This document shows, piece by piece, positions 35,264-43,449 of a stretch of 61,318 bases of DNA. This DNA is from an uncultured Chitinophagaceae bacterium. GTDB taxonomy: Bacteria; Bacteroidota; Bacteroidia; Chitinophagales; Chitinophagaceae. Under the pieces are notes generated by a model that was not told the DNA's origin, made no database searches, and saw nothing but the letters and a program-made list of their open reading frames with translations. The position numbers and the translations under genes are program-made. The first letter of the stretch is position 1; each line of letters opens with the position of its first letter. The stretch spans positions 1-61,318 of the forward strand of contig CAIQDX010000007.1 of assembly GCA_903870685.1 (NCBI GenBank). Reading direction: 5' to 3'.

Positions 35264-36760
35264 TCAACATTTAACATCATTCTTCGTCCATTCATTATTC
35301 AATAAACGCCAAATATTTTTTGAATTATTATTCTTTAATTCATCAGGTAATAATTGTTGCGGACAATTTTGATAACACACAGGTCTAACCCAACGCTTTG
35401 CTGCATTGATTCCTACCGCAGTAAATCTGCTGTCAGTTGATGCAGGAAAAGGTCCGCCATGCACCATACTCGGACAAACTTCCACACCCGTTGGTACATT
35501 ATTAAAAACAATTCTTCCTGCAATCGTTTCTGCAATTTGAATTAATGAAGTGTATTCTTCTAAGTCTTTATCGGTGCCCATTAACGATGTTGTTAATTGT
35601 CCGCGAACAGATTTCCATACTTCAATCAATTCATCAACATTTTTACAAACAACCAATAAAGAATAAGGACCAAATACTTCTTCATGCAATAAATTATTTT
35701 GAAGAAATATTTCGCCGCTAACTTTTGCAATGGTTGGTAATGCCTGTAAGTTTTCTGTCTTGGATGAAGATTGTTTGATTAAAGCAACACCTTTTTGTGT
35801 TAATGCATCATTCATCTTTTTATAATAAGCCGAATGAATTCCTGCATGCAACATGTTTGCAGGAATAACTTTTTCAATTTCTTCCGATAATGTTTCAATA
35901 AATAAATTCAATCCATCTGTTTCAATTGCGATCAATAAACCGGGATTGGTGCAAAACTGTCCCATGCCCAACGTAATGGAAGCTGCATATTGCTTTGCAA
36001 GACTTGCGGCATTTATTTTTAAAGTATCAGGAAATAAAACAACAGGATTAATACTTCCCATTTCAGAAAAAACAGGAATAGGATTTTTTCTTGCAGCGGC
36101 ATAATCGTACAATGCTTTACCACCGGCAAACGATCCTGTAAAACCAACAGCAGCAGTTGCATCATGTTGCACTAAAGTTTTTCCGCTTTCAAAAGAACTG
36201 CCATGTACATGCTGAAAAATATATTGCGGCATTTTTGTTTTTGTAATAGCAGTTTGAATCGCATCATTAACCATTTGCGAAGTTGCTGCATGAGCAGGGT
36301 GTGCTTTTACCACCACACTGCAACCAACAGCCAATGCACTTGCCGTATCGCCACCTGCAGTTGAATAAGCAAAAGGGAAATTGCTTGCACCAAACACCAC
36401 AACAGGACCTAATGGTATCAATAGTTTGCGCAGATCGGGCTTTGGTGGATTTTTATCGGGAATAGCAGTATCAATACTTGCTTCCACCCAAGATCCTTCA
36501 CGCAACATGTTCGCAAACATTCTTAATTGAAATGTTGTTCTTCCTCTTTCGCCGATTAATCTTGTAGGGGGCAAATTAGTTTCTGATGCTGCCTGATCAA
36601 TTAATGTATCACCCAGCAATTCTATTTCGTTTGCAATTGTTTCTAAGAACAATGCTTTATTTTCTGATGAAATATTTCTGTATTGATGAAATGCAATTAA
36701 CGATCGTTGCATCACTTCATTAATTTCTGTTGCACTTGCTTCCGGAAAACTATTTATCAT
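35264..36760 (-). CDS. Alpha-ketoglutaric semialdehyde dehydrogenase (NADP)
   Basis: A 498-residue aldehyde dehydrogenase of the 2,5-dioxovalerate dehydrogenase group, producing 2-oxoglutarate. The catalytic glutamate is Glu233 in PVFSEMGSINPV and the nucleophile is Cys270 in GMGQFCTNPG. VVVFGASNFPFAYSTAGGDTASALAVGC binds the cofactor and is characteristic of this subgroup. It is the last step of hydroxyproline degradation and also of the non-phosphorylative L-arabinose pathway. Its start overlaps the end of the DapA-family gene by 4 nt, so the two enzymes of consecutive steps are co-translated. Confidence 0.9.
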   Translation of the reverse strand: MINSFPEASATEINEVMQRSLIAFHQYRNISSENKALFLETIANEIELLGDTLIDQAASETNLPPTRLIGERGRTTFQLRMFANMLREGSWVEASIDTAIPDKNPPKPDLRKLLIPLGPVVVFGASNFPFAYSTAGGDTASALAVGCSVVVKAHPAHAATSQMVNDAIQTAITKTKMPQYIFQHVHGSSFESGKTLVQHDATAAVGFTGSFAGGKALYDYAAARKNPIPVFSEMGSINPVVLFPDTLKINAASLAKQYAASITLGMGQFCTNPGLLIAIETDGLNLFIETLSEEIEKVIPANMLHAGIHSAYYKKMNDALTQKGVALIKQSSSKTENLQALPTIAKVSGEIFLQNNLLHEEVFGPYSLLVVCKNVDELIEVWKSVRGQLTTSLMGTDKDLEEYTSLIQIAETIAGRIVFNNVPTGVEVCPSMVHGGPFPASTDSRFTAVGINAAKRWVRPVCYQNCPQQLLPDELKNNNSKNIWRLLNNEWTKNDVKC

Positions 36761-37677
36761 ACTTGCAAATTAAAATATTCGGGTAAGGATGGTCTTGTTG
36801 CAATTCCATCATCAATGATCTTTAAAATTCGTTTTCTTTCTTCACCTTCTAAAATTAATCTTGGTGCACGAACATATTCCGATCCAATGCCGGCTTGTTT
36901 TTCTGCGAGTTTAATATATTGAACCAATTTAGGATGAATATCCAATTCCAATAAAGGCATGAACCAACGATAAATATTTAAAGCTTCTTCTATCTTTCCA
37001 CTCTTGGCTAATTTATATACAGCAACGGTTTCACGGGGAAAGGCGCAAACTAATCCTGCCACCCAACCATCTGCACCCGCAACTAATTCTTCTAATGCCA
37101 AAGGGTCTACACCACATGATATTTTATAGCGATCGCCAAATCGATTTTTTAATCTGGTAACATTGGTAATGTCTCTGGTTGATTCTTTGATCGCAGTAAT
37201 ATTTTTACACGATTGCAATTCATCAAACATATCTAATGTCACTTCGATCTTATAATCAACAGGATTGTTATAGATCATAATAGGCAGATCAGTAGAATCT
37301 GCAACAGTTTTAAAATAAGTAACTGTTTCGCGATGATCACTTTTATATCGCATGGGTGGTAATATCATAATTCCTTTTGCACCCCATGCTTTTGCATAAG
37401 CAGCCTGTTGTAATGCTTCTCGTGTTGAGCCTTCAGCAATATTCAACACAACGGGAACTTTATTATTTACTTTTTCGATCGCGAATTTTACTAACCGTTC
37501 TTTTTCATCAGTAGTTAAAACACTTGCTTCGCCTAATGTGCCGCCCAAAATAATTCCGTTAACACCGGCATCTAATTGTTCATTTAAATTCTTTTCGAAT
37601 AAAGCAAAGTCCAATTCATCGTTTGCAGTAAACTTTGTGGTAAGTGCAGGAAAAACTCCCTTCCAATTAAATTGCAT
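36757..37677 (-). CDS. DapA-family lyase, probable pyrroline-4-hydroxy-2-carboxylate deaminase
   Basis: A 306-residue Schiff-base lyase of the dihydrodipicolinate synthase family. Lys164 in TAIKESTRD is the Schiff-base lysine and Tyr136 in IMIYNNPVDY the catalytic tyrosine; GGTLGEASVLT is the substrate loop. In hydroxyproline loci this family deaminates and dehydrates pyrroline-4-hydroxy-2-carboxylate to alpha-ketoglutaric semialdehyde, the substrate of the next enzyme. A related family member, L-2-keto-3-deoxyarabonate dehydratase, makes the same product from L-arabinose. It is the first gene of the train. ATG at 37677 is preferred to a TTG at 37698 because it leaves room for the promoter. 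Confidence 0.85.
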   Translation of the reverse strand: MQFNWKGVFPALTTKFTANDELDFALFEKNLNEQLDAGVNGIILGGTLGEASVLTTDEKERLVKFAIEKVNNKVPVVLNIAEGSTREALQQAAYAKAWGAKGIMILPPMRYKSDHRETVTYFKTVADSTDLPIMIYNNPVDYKIEVTLDMFDELQSCKNITAIKESTRDITNVTRLKNRFGDRYKISCGVDPLALEELVAGADGWVAGLVCAFPRETVAVYKLAKSGKIEEALNIYRWFMPLLELDIHPKLVQYIKLAEKQAGIGSEYVRAPRLILEGEERKRILKIIDDGIATRPSLPEYFNLQV

Positions 37678-37695
37678 ATACTTTTTTTTGTAAAA

Positions 37696-37703
37696 CAAAT
37701 CTA
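37696..37703 (-). promoter_or_regulatory. Candidate -7 promoter of the hydroxyproline/GH127 gene train
   Basis: On the minus strand this reads TAGATTTG, an exact TAnnTTTG match, 18 nt before the first ATG of the train. It lies in the 127-bp spacer shared with the divergent AraC-type regulator gene, where its binding site would be expected. Confidence 0.5.
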
Positions 37704-37804
37704 ACCCATAAATAAATCATTGTATTTGCTGTAATTAATCAATACTGATACTATTTTATCCTGTTTCATGTTATTTTTACCGCAGAATGATTAATTAATT
37801 ATAA

Positions 37805-38659
37805 ATGAAAGTAATCCCTTTTAAAATACCGCAAACAGGAAAAGATGCTATTCATGTGCAGATCGATAAAGCACCTCATTTTTATAATCACTTACATCAA
37901 CATCAGGAAATTCAGTTAACGCTTATCATTAAAAGTGAAGGGACCATTATTGCCGGCGATCATGTTGGACGTTTTACTGAAGGTGATGTTTATATCATTG
38001 GTTCTAATCAGCCGCATGTTTTCAGAAATGATGCATCTTATTTTCGACAGAAGAAACAGGCAGAAAGTATTACCGTTTTCTTTGACGAGAACACACTTGG
38101 TAAACCATTCTGGCAATCGCCCGAAATAAAATCCTTTCAATATTTCTTTCGCAACAGTAATGGTGGTTTTAAAATAACCGGAAGAAAAAAAGAAGCATTG
38201 AAAACTAAATTAGTACAGATGGCCGATGCAGATGGATTCGATAAATTATTACTCTTTGTAGAAATAATAAAACTATTATCAAATAAGAAAGACCTGAAGC
38301 CATTGTCGAAGATCACAATTCAACGATCTATCAAAACATTTGATGGCAATCGTTTAAATAATATCCTTGAATTTATTTTTAAAGAAAGTCATCGCACTAT
38401 CAAACTCAATGAGATCGCTTCTGTTGCCAATCTTACACCGGAAGCATTTTGTAAGTACTTTAAAACAAGAACGCGCAAAACATATATTCATTTCTTGAAT
38501 GAAATTCGCATCAATAATGCCTGTCAACTATTAATGAATGAAGATATTCCGGTAACAACAGTTTGTTATCGTGTTGGGTTTAATAACCTTTCAAATTTCA
38601 ATAAGGTCTTTAAAAAGATAACAGGCAAAACACCAAAAGAATATAAACAAATCGGTTAG
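37805..38659 (+). CDS. AraC-family transcriptional regulator
   Basis: A 284-residue regulator. The N-terminal half is a cupin-type sensing domain (HFYNHLHQHQEIQLTLI, then GDVYIIGSNQPHVF). The C-terminal 100 residues hold two helix-turn-helix units, ending with the family hallmark RVGFNNLSNFNKVFKKITGKTPKEYK. It is divergent from the hydroxyproline/GH127 train, with a 127-bp spacer that contains the train's candidate promoter. It is therefore the likely activator, responding to hydroxyproline, arabinose or a derived metabolite. No other regulator is close. Confidence 0.92.
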   Translation: MKVIPFKIPQTGKDAIHVQIDKAPHFYNHLHQHQEIQLTLIIKSEGTIIAGDHVGRFTEGDVYIIGSNQPHVFRNDASYFRQKKQAESITVFFDENTLGKPFWQSPEIKSFQYFFRNSNGGFKITGRKKEALKTKLVQMADADGFDKLLLFVEIIKLLSNKKDLKPLSKITIQRSIKTFDGNRLNNILEFIFKESHRTIKLNEIASVANLTPEAFCKYFKTRTRKTYIHFLNEIRINNACQLLMNEDIPVTTVCYRVGFNNLSNFNKVFKKITGKTPKEYKQIG

Positions 38660-38663
38660 AAAG

Positions 38664-38679
38664 AAGAATCAAGATTCTT
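38664..38679. terminator. Possible terminator between araC-type gene and rimO
   Basis: AAGAATC-AA-GATTCTT, practically a 6-bp stem with a 4-nt loop, followed by TATTTC. It lies in the 35-bp gap between two convergent stops. Weak stem, so moderate trust. Confidence 0.45.
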
Positions 38680-38694
38680 ATTTCAGTTCATTCA

Positions 38695-40002
38695 TCAAAC
38701 AACTTCGCCTTCAATATCATAATCGTAAGCTTTGGTAATTTTTACATTTACAAAATCACCAATTATTAATTTCTTTTTTGAATGAATCACTACCTCATTA
38801 TCTACTTCAACACTATCAAATTCTGTACGGCCTAAATATCTTCCTGCTTCTTTTTTATCGATGATCACTTTTAATATCTTACCAACTTTCTCCTGATTTT
38901 TTTCTAAACTTATTTCCTGTTGCACTTCCATTATTTCCTGCGCCCTTGCTTCTTTATCTTCCTGCGAAATATTATCTGCTAATAAATGTGCTGAAGTATT
39001 TTCTTCGTGACTGTAAGAAAATATTCCAACTCTATCAAAACGATGTTCTTTTAAAAATTGTTTCAGTTCTTCAACATCATCTTCTGTTTCACCAGGGAAG
39101 CCTGCAATTAAAGTAGTGCGCAAACAAATGCCCGGAACTTTTTCGCGTATCTGATGGATCAATTCGCTCATCTCTTCTCTCGTGATATTTCTTTTCATCG
39201 CAGCAAGCATATTATTGCTTGCATGTTGCAAAGGCATATCGAGATACTTGCAAATATTATCGCGTTCATGCATCACATCTAATATCTCCAAAGGAAATTT
39301 TGAAGGATAAGCATAATGCAAACGTATCCATTCAATTCCTTTTACATCAGCCAATGCATTTAATAAATCGGGTAAGCAACGTTTTTTATAAATATCCAAA
39401 CCATAATAAGTAAGTTCCTGTGCAATCAGCATGATCTCTTTAACGCCTTTCTGCACAAGACTTTCAGCTTCCTTCACTAATTCTTCAATTGTTTTGCTGA
39501 TGTGCTGACCACGCATCAATGGTATCGCACAAAACGAACAAGTGCGGTTACATCCTTCACTTATTTTTAAATAGGCATAATGTTTTGGAGTGCTTAATAA
39601 ACGTTCGCCCAATAATTCGCTTTTATAATCGGCATCAAATTGTTTTAAGATAAGCGGTAATTCTAATGTGCCGAACCATGCATCTACATCGGGCATTTCG
39701 TTTTCGAGATCGTTGCGGTAACGTTCACTTAAACATCCTGTCACATAAACCTTATCTAATTTTCCACGGCGTTTTAATTCCAACTGATCGAGAATAGTAT
39801 TAATGCTTTCTTCTTTTGCTTTATCAATAAATCCGCAGGTATTTACCACCACAATATTATGATCGAGTTTTGTGTTCTCATGCACCACATCAATTTCGTT
39901 GGCAGCTAATTGTCCGCTTAATACTTCACTATCCACTAAGTTCTTACTGCAACCGAGTGTGATGATGTTTACCTTATCTTTCTTTAATGTTTTTGATTTC
40001 AT
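38695..40002 (-). CDS. rimO: Ribosomal protein S12 methylthiotransferase
   Basis: A 435-residue radical-SAM enzyme that adds a methylthio group to an aspartate of ribosomal protein S12. The N-terminal [4Fe-4S] cluster cysteines are in TLGCSKNLVDSE, VNTCGFID and VTGCLSERY. The radical-SAM motif is CNRTCSFCAIP. A C-terminal TRAM domain closes the protein. DSE in the first motif is typical of RimO rather than MiaB. The ATG at 40002 is chosen. The open frame runs on to a TTG at 40050, but that part is the G-rich repeat and gives an implausible N terminus. Confidence 0.94.
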   Translation of the reverse strand: MKSKTLKKDKVNIITLGCSKNLVDSEVLSGQLAANEIDVVHENTKLDHNIVVVNTCGFIDKAKEESINTILDQLELKRRGKLDKVYVTGCLSERYRNDLENEMPDVDAWFGTLELPLILKQFDADYKSELLGERLLSTPKHYAYLKISEGCNRTCSFCAIPLMRGQHISKTIEELVKEAESLVQKGVKEIMLIAQELTYYGLDIYKKRCLPDLLNALADVKGIEWIRLHYAYPSKFPLEILDVMHERDNICKYLDMPLQHASNNMLAAMKRNITREEMSELIHQIREKVPGICLRTTLIAGFPGETEDDVEELKQFLKEHRFDRVGIFSYSHEENTSAHLLADNISQEDKEARAQEIMEVQQEISLEKNQEKVGKILKVIIDKKEAGRYLGRTEFDSVEVDNEVVIHSKKKLIIGDFVNVKITKAYDYDIEGEVV

Positions 40003-40020
40003 GCGCGGCAAAGATAATGG

Positions 40021-40080
40021 ATGAGACGGGAGTTCTGAGTCTGGGGTCAAGAGTCGGGAGCCGGGAGTCAGAAGCAGGGA
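40021..40080. repeat. Degenerate GAGTC/GGGAG tandem-like repeat
   Basis: Sixty bases made largely of variations on GGGAGTC (for example GAGTCGGGAGCCGGGAGTC), strikingly G-rich on plus against AT-rich surroundings. They lie directly upstream of rimO. No protein frame of its own. Probably a slippage-prone intergenic repeat. Confidence 0.6.
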
Positions 40081-40139
40081 AACCAGTGTCTTTTGCTGAC
40101 TTGATACTATTAGTGCGGCAATAATCTGCTATGCCAGCT

Positions 40140-40430
40140 TTAATTTAGCAGGAGATATTCTTTTAGTGCAGCATGATACACTGTTTGCCCTGGTTTTAGT
40201 TTTTTCTTGTATGCAGTTTTTTTGGCTGCATCTTTTAAAATGCCCTTTGCAAATGCCACTGCATCGCTGAACTTGCTGCGTTTTTCTTCTTGTTTTTTAC
40301 TGGGCTTAATGTTGCTCATATTGGGGAACTTAGACAGCACTTTTCCATAAGCATATTGTTTAATCACTACCTGTTTACCAATATGCCCGCTTGCCCCATG
40401 TAATAGTATATTGCCATTTATTCTTGCCAT
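40140..40430 (-). CDS. Small conserved hypothetical protein
   Basis: A 96-residue, very basic protein with many lysines. It has the pattern GHIGKQVVIKQYAYGKVLSKFPNMS near the N terminus, then NIKPSKKQEEKRSKF. The motif recalls a family of small uncharacterised Bacteroidota proteins. No signal peptide or membrane segment. High charge would suit nucleic-acid or ribosome binding, but that is only a guess. It stands alone, 137 bp upstream of rimO on the same strand. Confidence 0.65.
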   Translation of the reverse strand: MARINGNILLHGASGHIGKQVVIKQYAYGKVLSKFPNMSNIKPSKKQEEKRSKFSDAVAFAKGILKDAAKKTAYKKKLKPGQTVYHAALKEYLLLN

Positions 40431-40859
40431 ACAATAAAGGTTGTAATGATATAGTAATGATGGCTGAATGCTTCGTTCATCTTTCGCTCATCCTTCGTTG
40501 CTCTTATAGTTTTACTGTAGTTAGTAACCGTTAACCCTTGCCAAGCTTTACACTAATTACAAATATAATAATAAAATTATTGAATAAATCAAATCCTAAT
40601 TAAACTGAAACTTTTTTTTGTATGCTTTACAGCTGTTTCTTTATTAACTTCTTTTGCTCTTGTTCGGAGATAGTCCACTAATTATTGGAGTATCTCCGAA
40701 GCAGGTACGAATAAGGTAAGTAAGAAAGCTAACGATTGTGTTAACACAAAAAAAGATGATAAAGTACCTATTGTTTATCTAGATAAATTACCATTACAGT
40801 CAAGAAATTACAGAGTATATATTTGTAATTACGGAAATTTCAATATAAATAACCTAAAC
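40431..40859. other. 429-bp spacer with decayed frame and strong hairpin
   Basis: No intact gene. Between 40584 and 40670 the plus strand encodes a signal-peptide-like stretch (KLKLFFVCFTAVSLLTSFA) that ends in TAG at 40671. The same frame then stays open for 62 codons and runs into the CPBP gene. The inverted repeat TTCGGAGATA (40663-40672) / TATCTCCGAA (40691-40700) is extended by TCCA/TGGA after a single G-G mismatch and has an 8-nt loop. This may be a relic of a small secreted protein. Confidence 0.5.
40584..40859 (+). pseudogene. Possible relic of a small secreted protein
   Basis: The frame has no ATG but translates to a lysine start, a hydrophobic stretch ending SFA, then an in-frame TAG, then about 60 codons (beginning STNYWSISEAGTNK, later CVNTKKDDKVPIVYLDKLP) that run without stop into the next ORF. 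The amino-acid composition of the second part looks like a mature secreted peptide. The stop and the missing start suggest decay. Chance cannot be excluded. Confidence 0.35.
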
Positions 40860-41693
40860 ATGCAAATCCTCATTCAGAGCAGAGTCAAATATATCTTCAA
40901 GGCTACAATATTTTGTATTTTCTTCATTGGGCTTCTTTTCCTTTTCACATCTTCACTGAATTTTCTTCCAAGACATTTAGTTCCTTATAGCCTTGAAGGC
41001 ATTTATCACGGAATTATTGGAATACTTGTTGGTTTATTAACAACAAAATTATTTTTAGGTTTCGACAAAAAAAAGTTTTCTGATATTGGATTATCGTTTG
41101 AGCGTAGTACCATAGTGAAATTTCTTGCAGGTGCTGTAATAGGTGTTATAATAATGGGGCTTCTTGCAGGAAGCGTTATTTATTTTACAAATACAAGTAT
41201 TGAAGTGAATCAGAAATTTAAACTTTCGCAATTTCTTATAGCTTCATTGACGACATTTCTGTTAGCGTTTATGGAAGAAATAGGTTTTAGAGCTTACCCG
41301 CTACATTTACTAAAAAACAAAGTTGGAATAAGAATAGCTATCATCATTACATCAATTCTTTTTGCATTTTCTCATATTGCTTATGGGTGGACGCCAACAA
41401 GTTCATTAGGCCCAGCAATTTGGGGCCTACTATTTGGATTGTCAGCAATTTATTCAAAGGGAATTGCCATGCCAACCGGAATTCATTATGCTATTAATTT
41501 AACCACTTTTTCATTAGGTTCAGGAAATAACACAGTTAGCATATGGACAATTAAAAACACTAATTCCATAAGGGCAAATTATCTAGGAATAGATTGGGTA
41601 ATTATACTTCCTCACATTACTCTTTTAGTTTTTGCAATAATTTGTATTGAATTATACATGAGAAGAAAAACTACCGCTAATAGCACTATTTAA
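40860..41693 (+). CDS. CPBP-family intramembrane metalloprotease
   Basis: A 277-residue membrane protein with about seven helices and the CAAX-protease/bacteriocin-processing (CPBP, Abi) motifs in order: EEIGFRAYPL (paired glutamates and arginine), FAFSHIAYG (histidine) and HYAINLT (histidine and asparagine). These form the glutamate/histidine metal site of Rce1-like proteases. Members process prenylated or peptide substrates, or protect against bacteriocins. Substrate unknown and no bacteriocin gene seen. ATG at 40860 begins with a hydrophilic N terminus before the first helix. The stop lies 12 bp from the convergent acyl-CoA ligase stop. Confidence 0.88.
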   Translation: MQILIQSRVKYIFKATIFCIFFIGLLFLFTSSLNFLPRHLVPYSLEGIYHGIIGILVGLLTTKLFLGFDKKKFSDIGLSFERSTIVKFLAGAVIGVIIMGLLAGSVIYFTNTSIEVNQKFKLSQFLIASLTTFLLAFMEEIGFRAYPLHLLKNKVGIRIAIIITSILFAFSHIAYGWTPTSSLGPAIWGLLFGLSAIYSKGIAMPTGIHYAINLTTFSLGSGNNTVSIWTIKNTNSIRANYLGIDWVIILPHITLLVFAIICIELYMRRKTTANSTI

Positions 41694-41705
41694 AAAAAGT
41701 TACCA

Positions 41706-43331
41706 TCATAGTTTTCCTTCGGCATATAATTTTCTCATTTCCTTTTTATCAAATTTACCTACACTTGTTTTTGGAATTTCTTGTATGAAAGAAAGTTTTT
41801 CGGGCAATTGATATTTTGCAAACGTTGGTAATAAAAAACTATTCAATTCTTCCATCGATAGTTTTTCATTCTCATCTTTTAAAACAATTACTGCCAATGG
41901 TCTTTCTGTCCACACCTCATCAGGAATAGCGATCACCGAAGCCTCCTTCACTTTGGGATGCGCCATGATGGCCACTTCCAGTGCAACACTCGAGATCCAT
42001 TCACCACCGCTTTTTATCAGATCTTTTGTTCGATCGGTTATCTGCATATAACCGTCTTTATTAATTATTCCAACATCACCGGTTTTAAACCAACCATCTT
42101 CGCTAAAGTTTTCATGACTGATGGTTTTATAATAAGAATTAATAACCCATGCTCCTTTAATTTCAATTTCGCCAACAGTTTTTCCATCACGTTCTGCAAT
42201 GGTTCCATCTTCTTTTATAATTCGTATTTCAACACATGGAACTTCTTGTCCCTGCAAGGCTCTTATTTTTATTTTTTCTGCATCAGATAAAGAATCATGT
42301 TCGGGTTGCAATCTGCTTAATGTACCAACCGGAGAAGTTTCTGTCATTCCCCATGCATGTATTGCTTCTATTCCAAAATCTCTTTGAAAGTTTTCAATCA
42401 TAGTTGGTCCTGCAGTTGCTCCTCCCACTAAGAATGTTTTTAAAGGGAATGAATCTATAGGTCCCATTTTTTTCAATGCTGCATAAATTCCCTGCCAGAT
42501 GGTAGGTACACCGTTTGCTTTATTTGCTCTTTCTTCAATGATCATTTTAATAAACGGCTCCGGTTGTAAATGTGATGAAGGAAGAATTAAAACAGCTCCG
42601 GATAAAACAGCACCAAACGGAACGCCCCATGCCATTACATGAAACTGAGGAACGCCAACTAAAATTCTGTCTTGTGATGTTAAACATGCATAATTAGGTA
42701 AGCACAAAACAACAGCATGCAACCATGTTGAACGATGCGAATACAAAACACCTTTTGGCAAACCCGTTGTACCACTGGTATAACACATGGCGCATGCATC
42801 ATTCTCATCAACTTTTACCCAATCATTATTATCCGGTGCATCTGCAATAAAATCTTCATAGTCGATTGTGTTTGGCAAACTGGTTACAAATCCTTTTGGT
42901 GCATTCAATAAAATAAATGCTTCAACTGTTGGTAATAGCGCCGCAATTTTTTCGAAGAAAGGAACAAGTGTTGCATCAATAAAAATGATTCTGTCTTCCG
43001 CATTGTTTACAATGAATTCTGTTTGCGATGCTGATAAACGAATATTGATAGTATGACAAACAGCACCTGCACCCGGTATGCCATAATATAATTCGAGATG
43101 TTGAAAATGATTCCATGCAAAAGTGCCGATCATATCTCCGGGTTGCACATTAAATTTAAGCTGTAAAGCATACATTAATTTTTTGCTTCGCTTATATAGA
43201 TCAGTATAAGTATAAACATGTCTTGACTTATCGGGCAAAATACTGATGACCTCTTTTTTTGGAAACACACGATAACCATGATCGAGAATAGAAGTAATGG
43301 TCAAAGGATAATTCATCATTAAGCCTTGCAT
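41706..43331 (-). CDS. Fatty-acid/medium-chain acyl-CoA ligase (AMP-binding)
   Basis: A 541-residue ANL-superfamily ligase, activating a carboxylic acid as acyl-AMP and then acyl-CoA. Motifs present: YTSGTTGLPKGVLYSH (P-loop), GMTETSP, the hinge DRTKDLIKSGGEWISS, and the catalytic lysine near the end in PKTSVGKFDKKEM. The layout resembles AlkK/FadD-type medium- to long-chain ligases. Substrate length is not predictable from sequence. Start MQGLMMN could also be at either internal ATG a few codons on. It is a single gene, divergent from the membrane-protein gene. Confidence 0.9.
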   Translation of the reverse strand: MQGLMMNYPLTITSILDHGYRVFPKKEVISILPDKSRHVYTYTDLYKRSKKLMYALQLKFNVQPGDMIGTFAWNHFQHLELYYGIPGAGAVCHTINIRLSASQTEFIVNNAEDRIIFIDATLVPFFEKIAALLPTVEAFILLNAPKGFVTSLPNTIDYEDFIADAPDNNDWVKVDENDACAMCYTSGTTGLPKGVLYSHRSTWLHAVVLCLPNYACLTSQDRILVGVPQFHVMAWGVPFGAVLSGAVLILPSSHLQPEPFIKMIIEERANKANGVPTIWQGIYAALKKMGPIDSFPLKTFLVGGATAGPTMIENFQRDFGIEAIHAWGMTETSPVGTLSRLQPEHDSLSDAEKIKIRALQGQEVPCVEIRIIKEDGTIAERDGKTVGEIEIKGAWVINSYYKTISHENFSEDGWFKTGDVGIINKDGYMQITDRTKDLIKSGGEWISSVALEVAIMAHPKVKEASVIAIPDEVWTERPLAVIVLKDENEKLSMEELNSFLLPTFAKYQLPEKLSFIQEIPKTSVGKFDKKEMRKLYAEGKL

Positions 43332-43449
43332 AACAATCGTTTTAATTTGAGAAAATGTAAAACAATATACTATAGTTTTTTTGCTGTTGCAAGGTTATTT
43401 AAAACAGTTGTAAACGCTGTACATTCGCAACGATAAAATTGTTTTAACA

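Noticed and set aside
40003-40050. N-terminal extension of RimO from a TTG start
   Set aside because: Encoded by the G-rich repeat; no RimO has such a leader.
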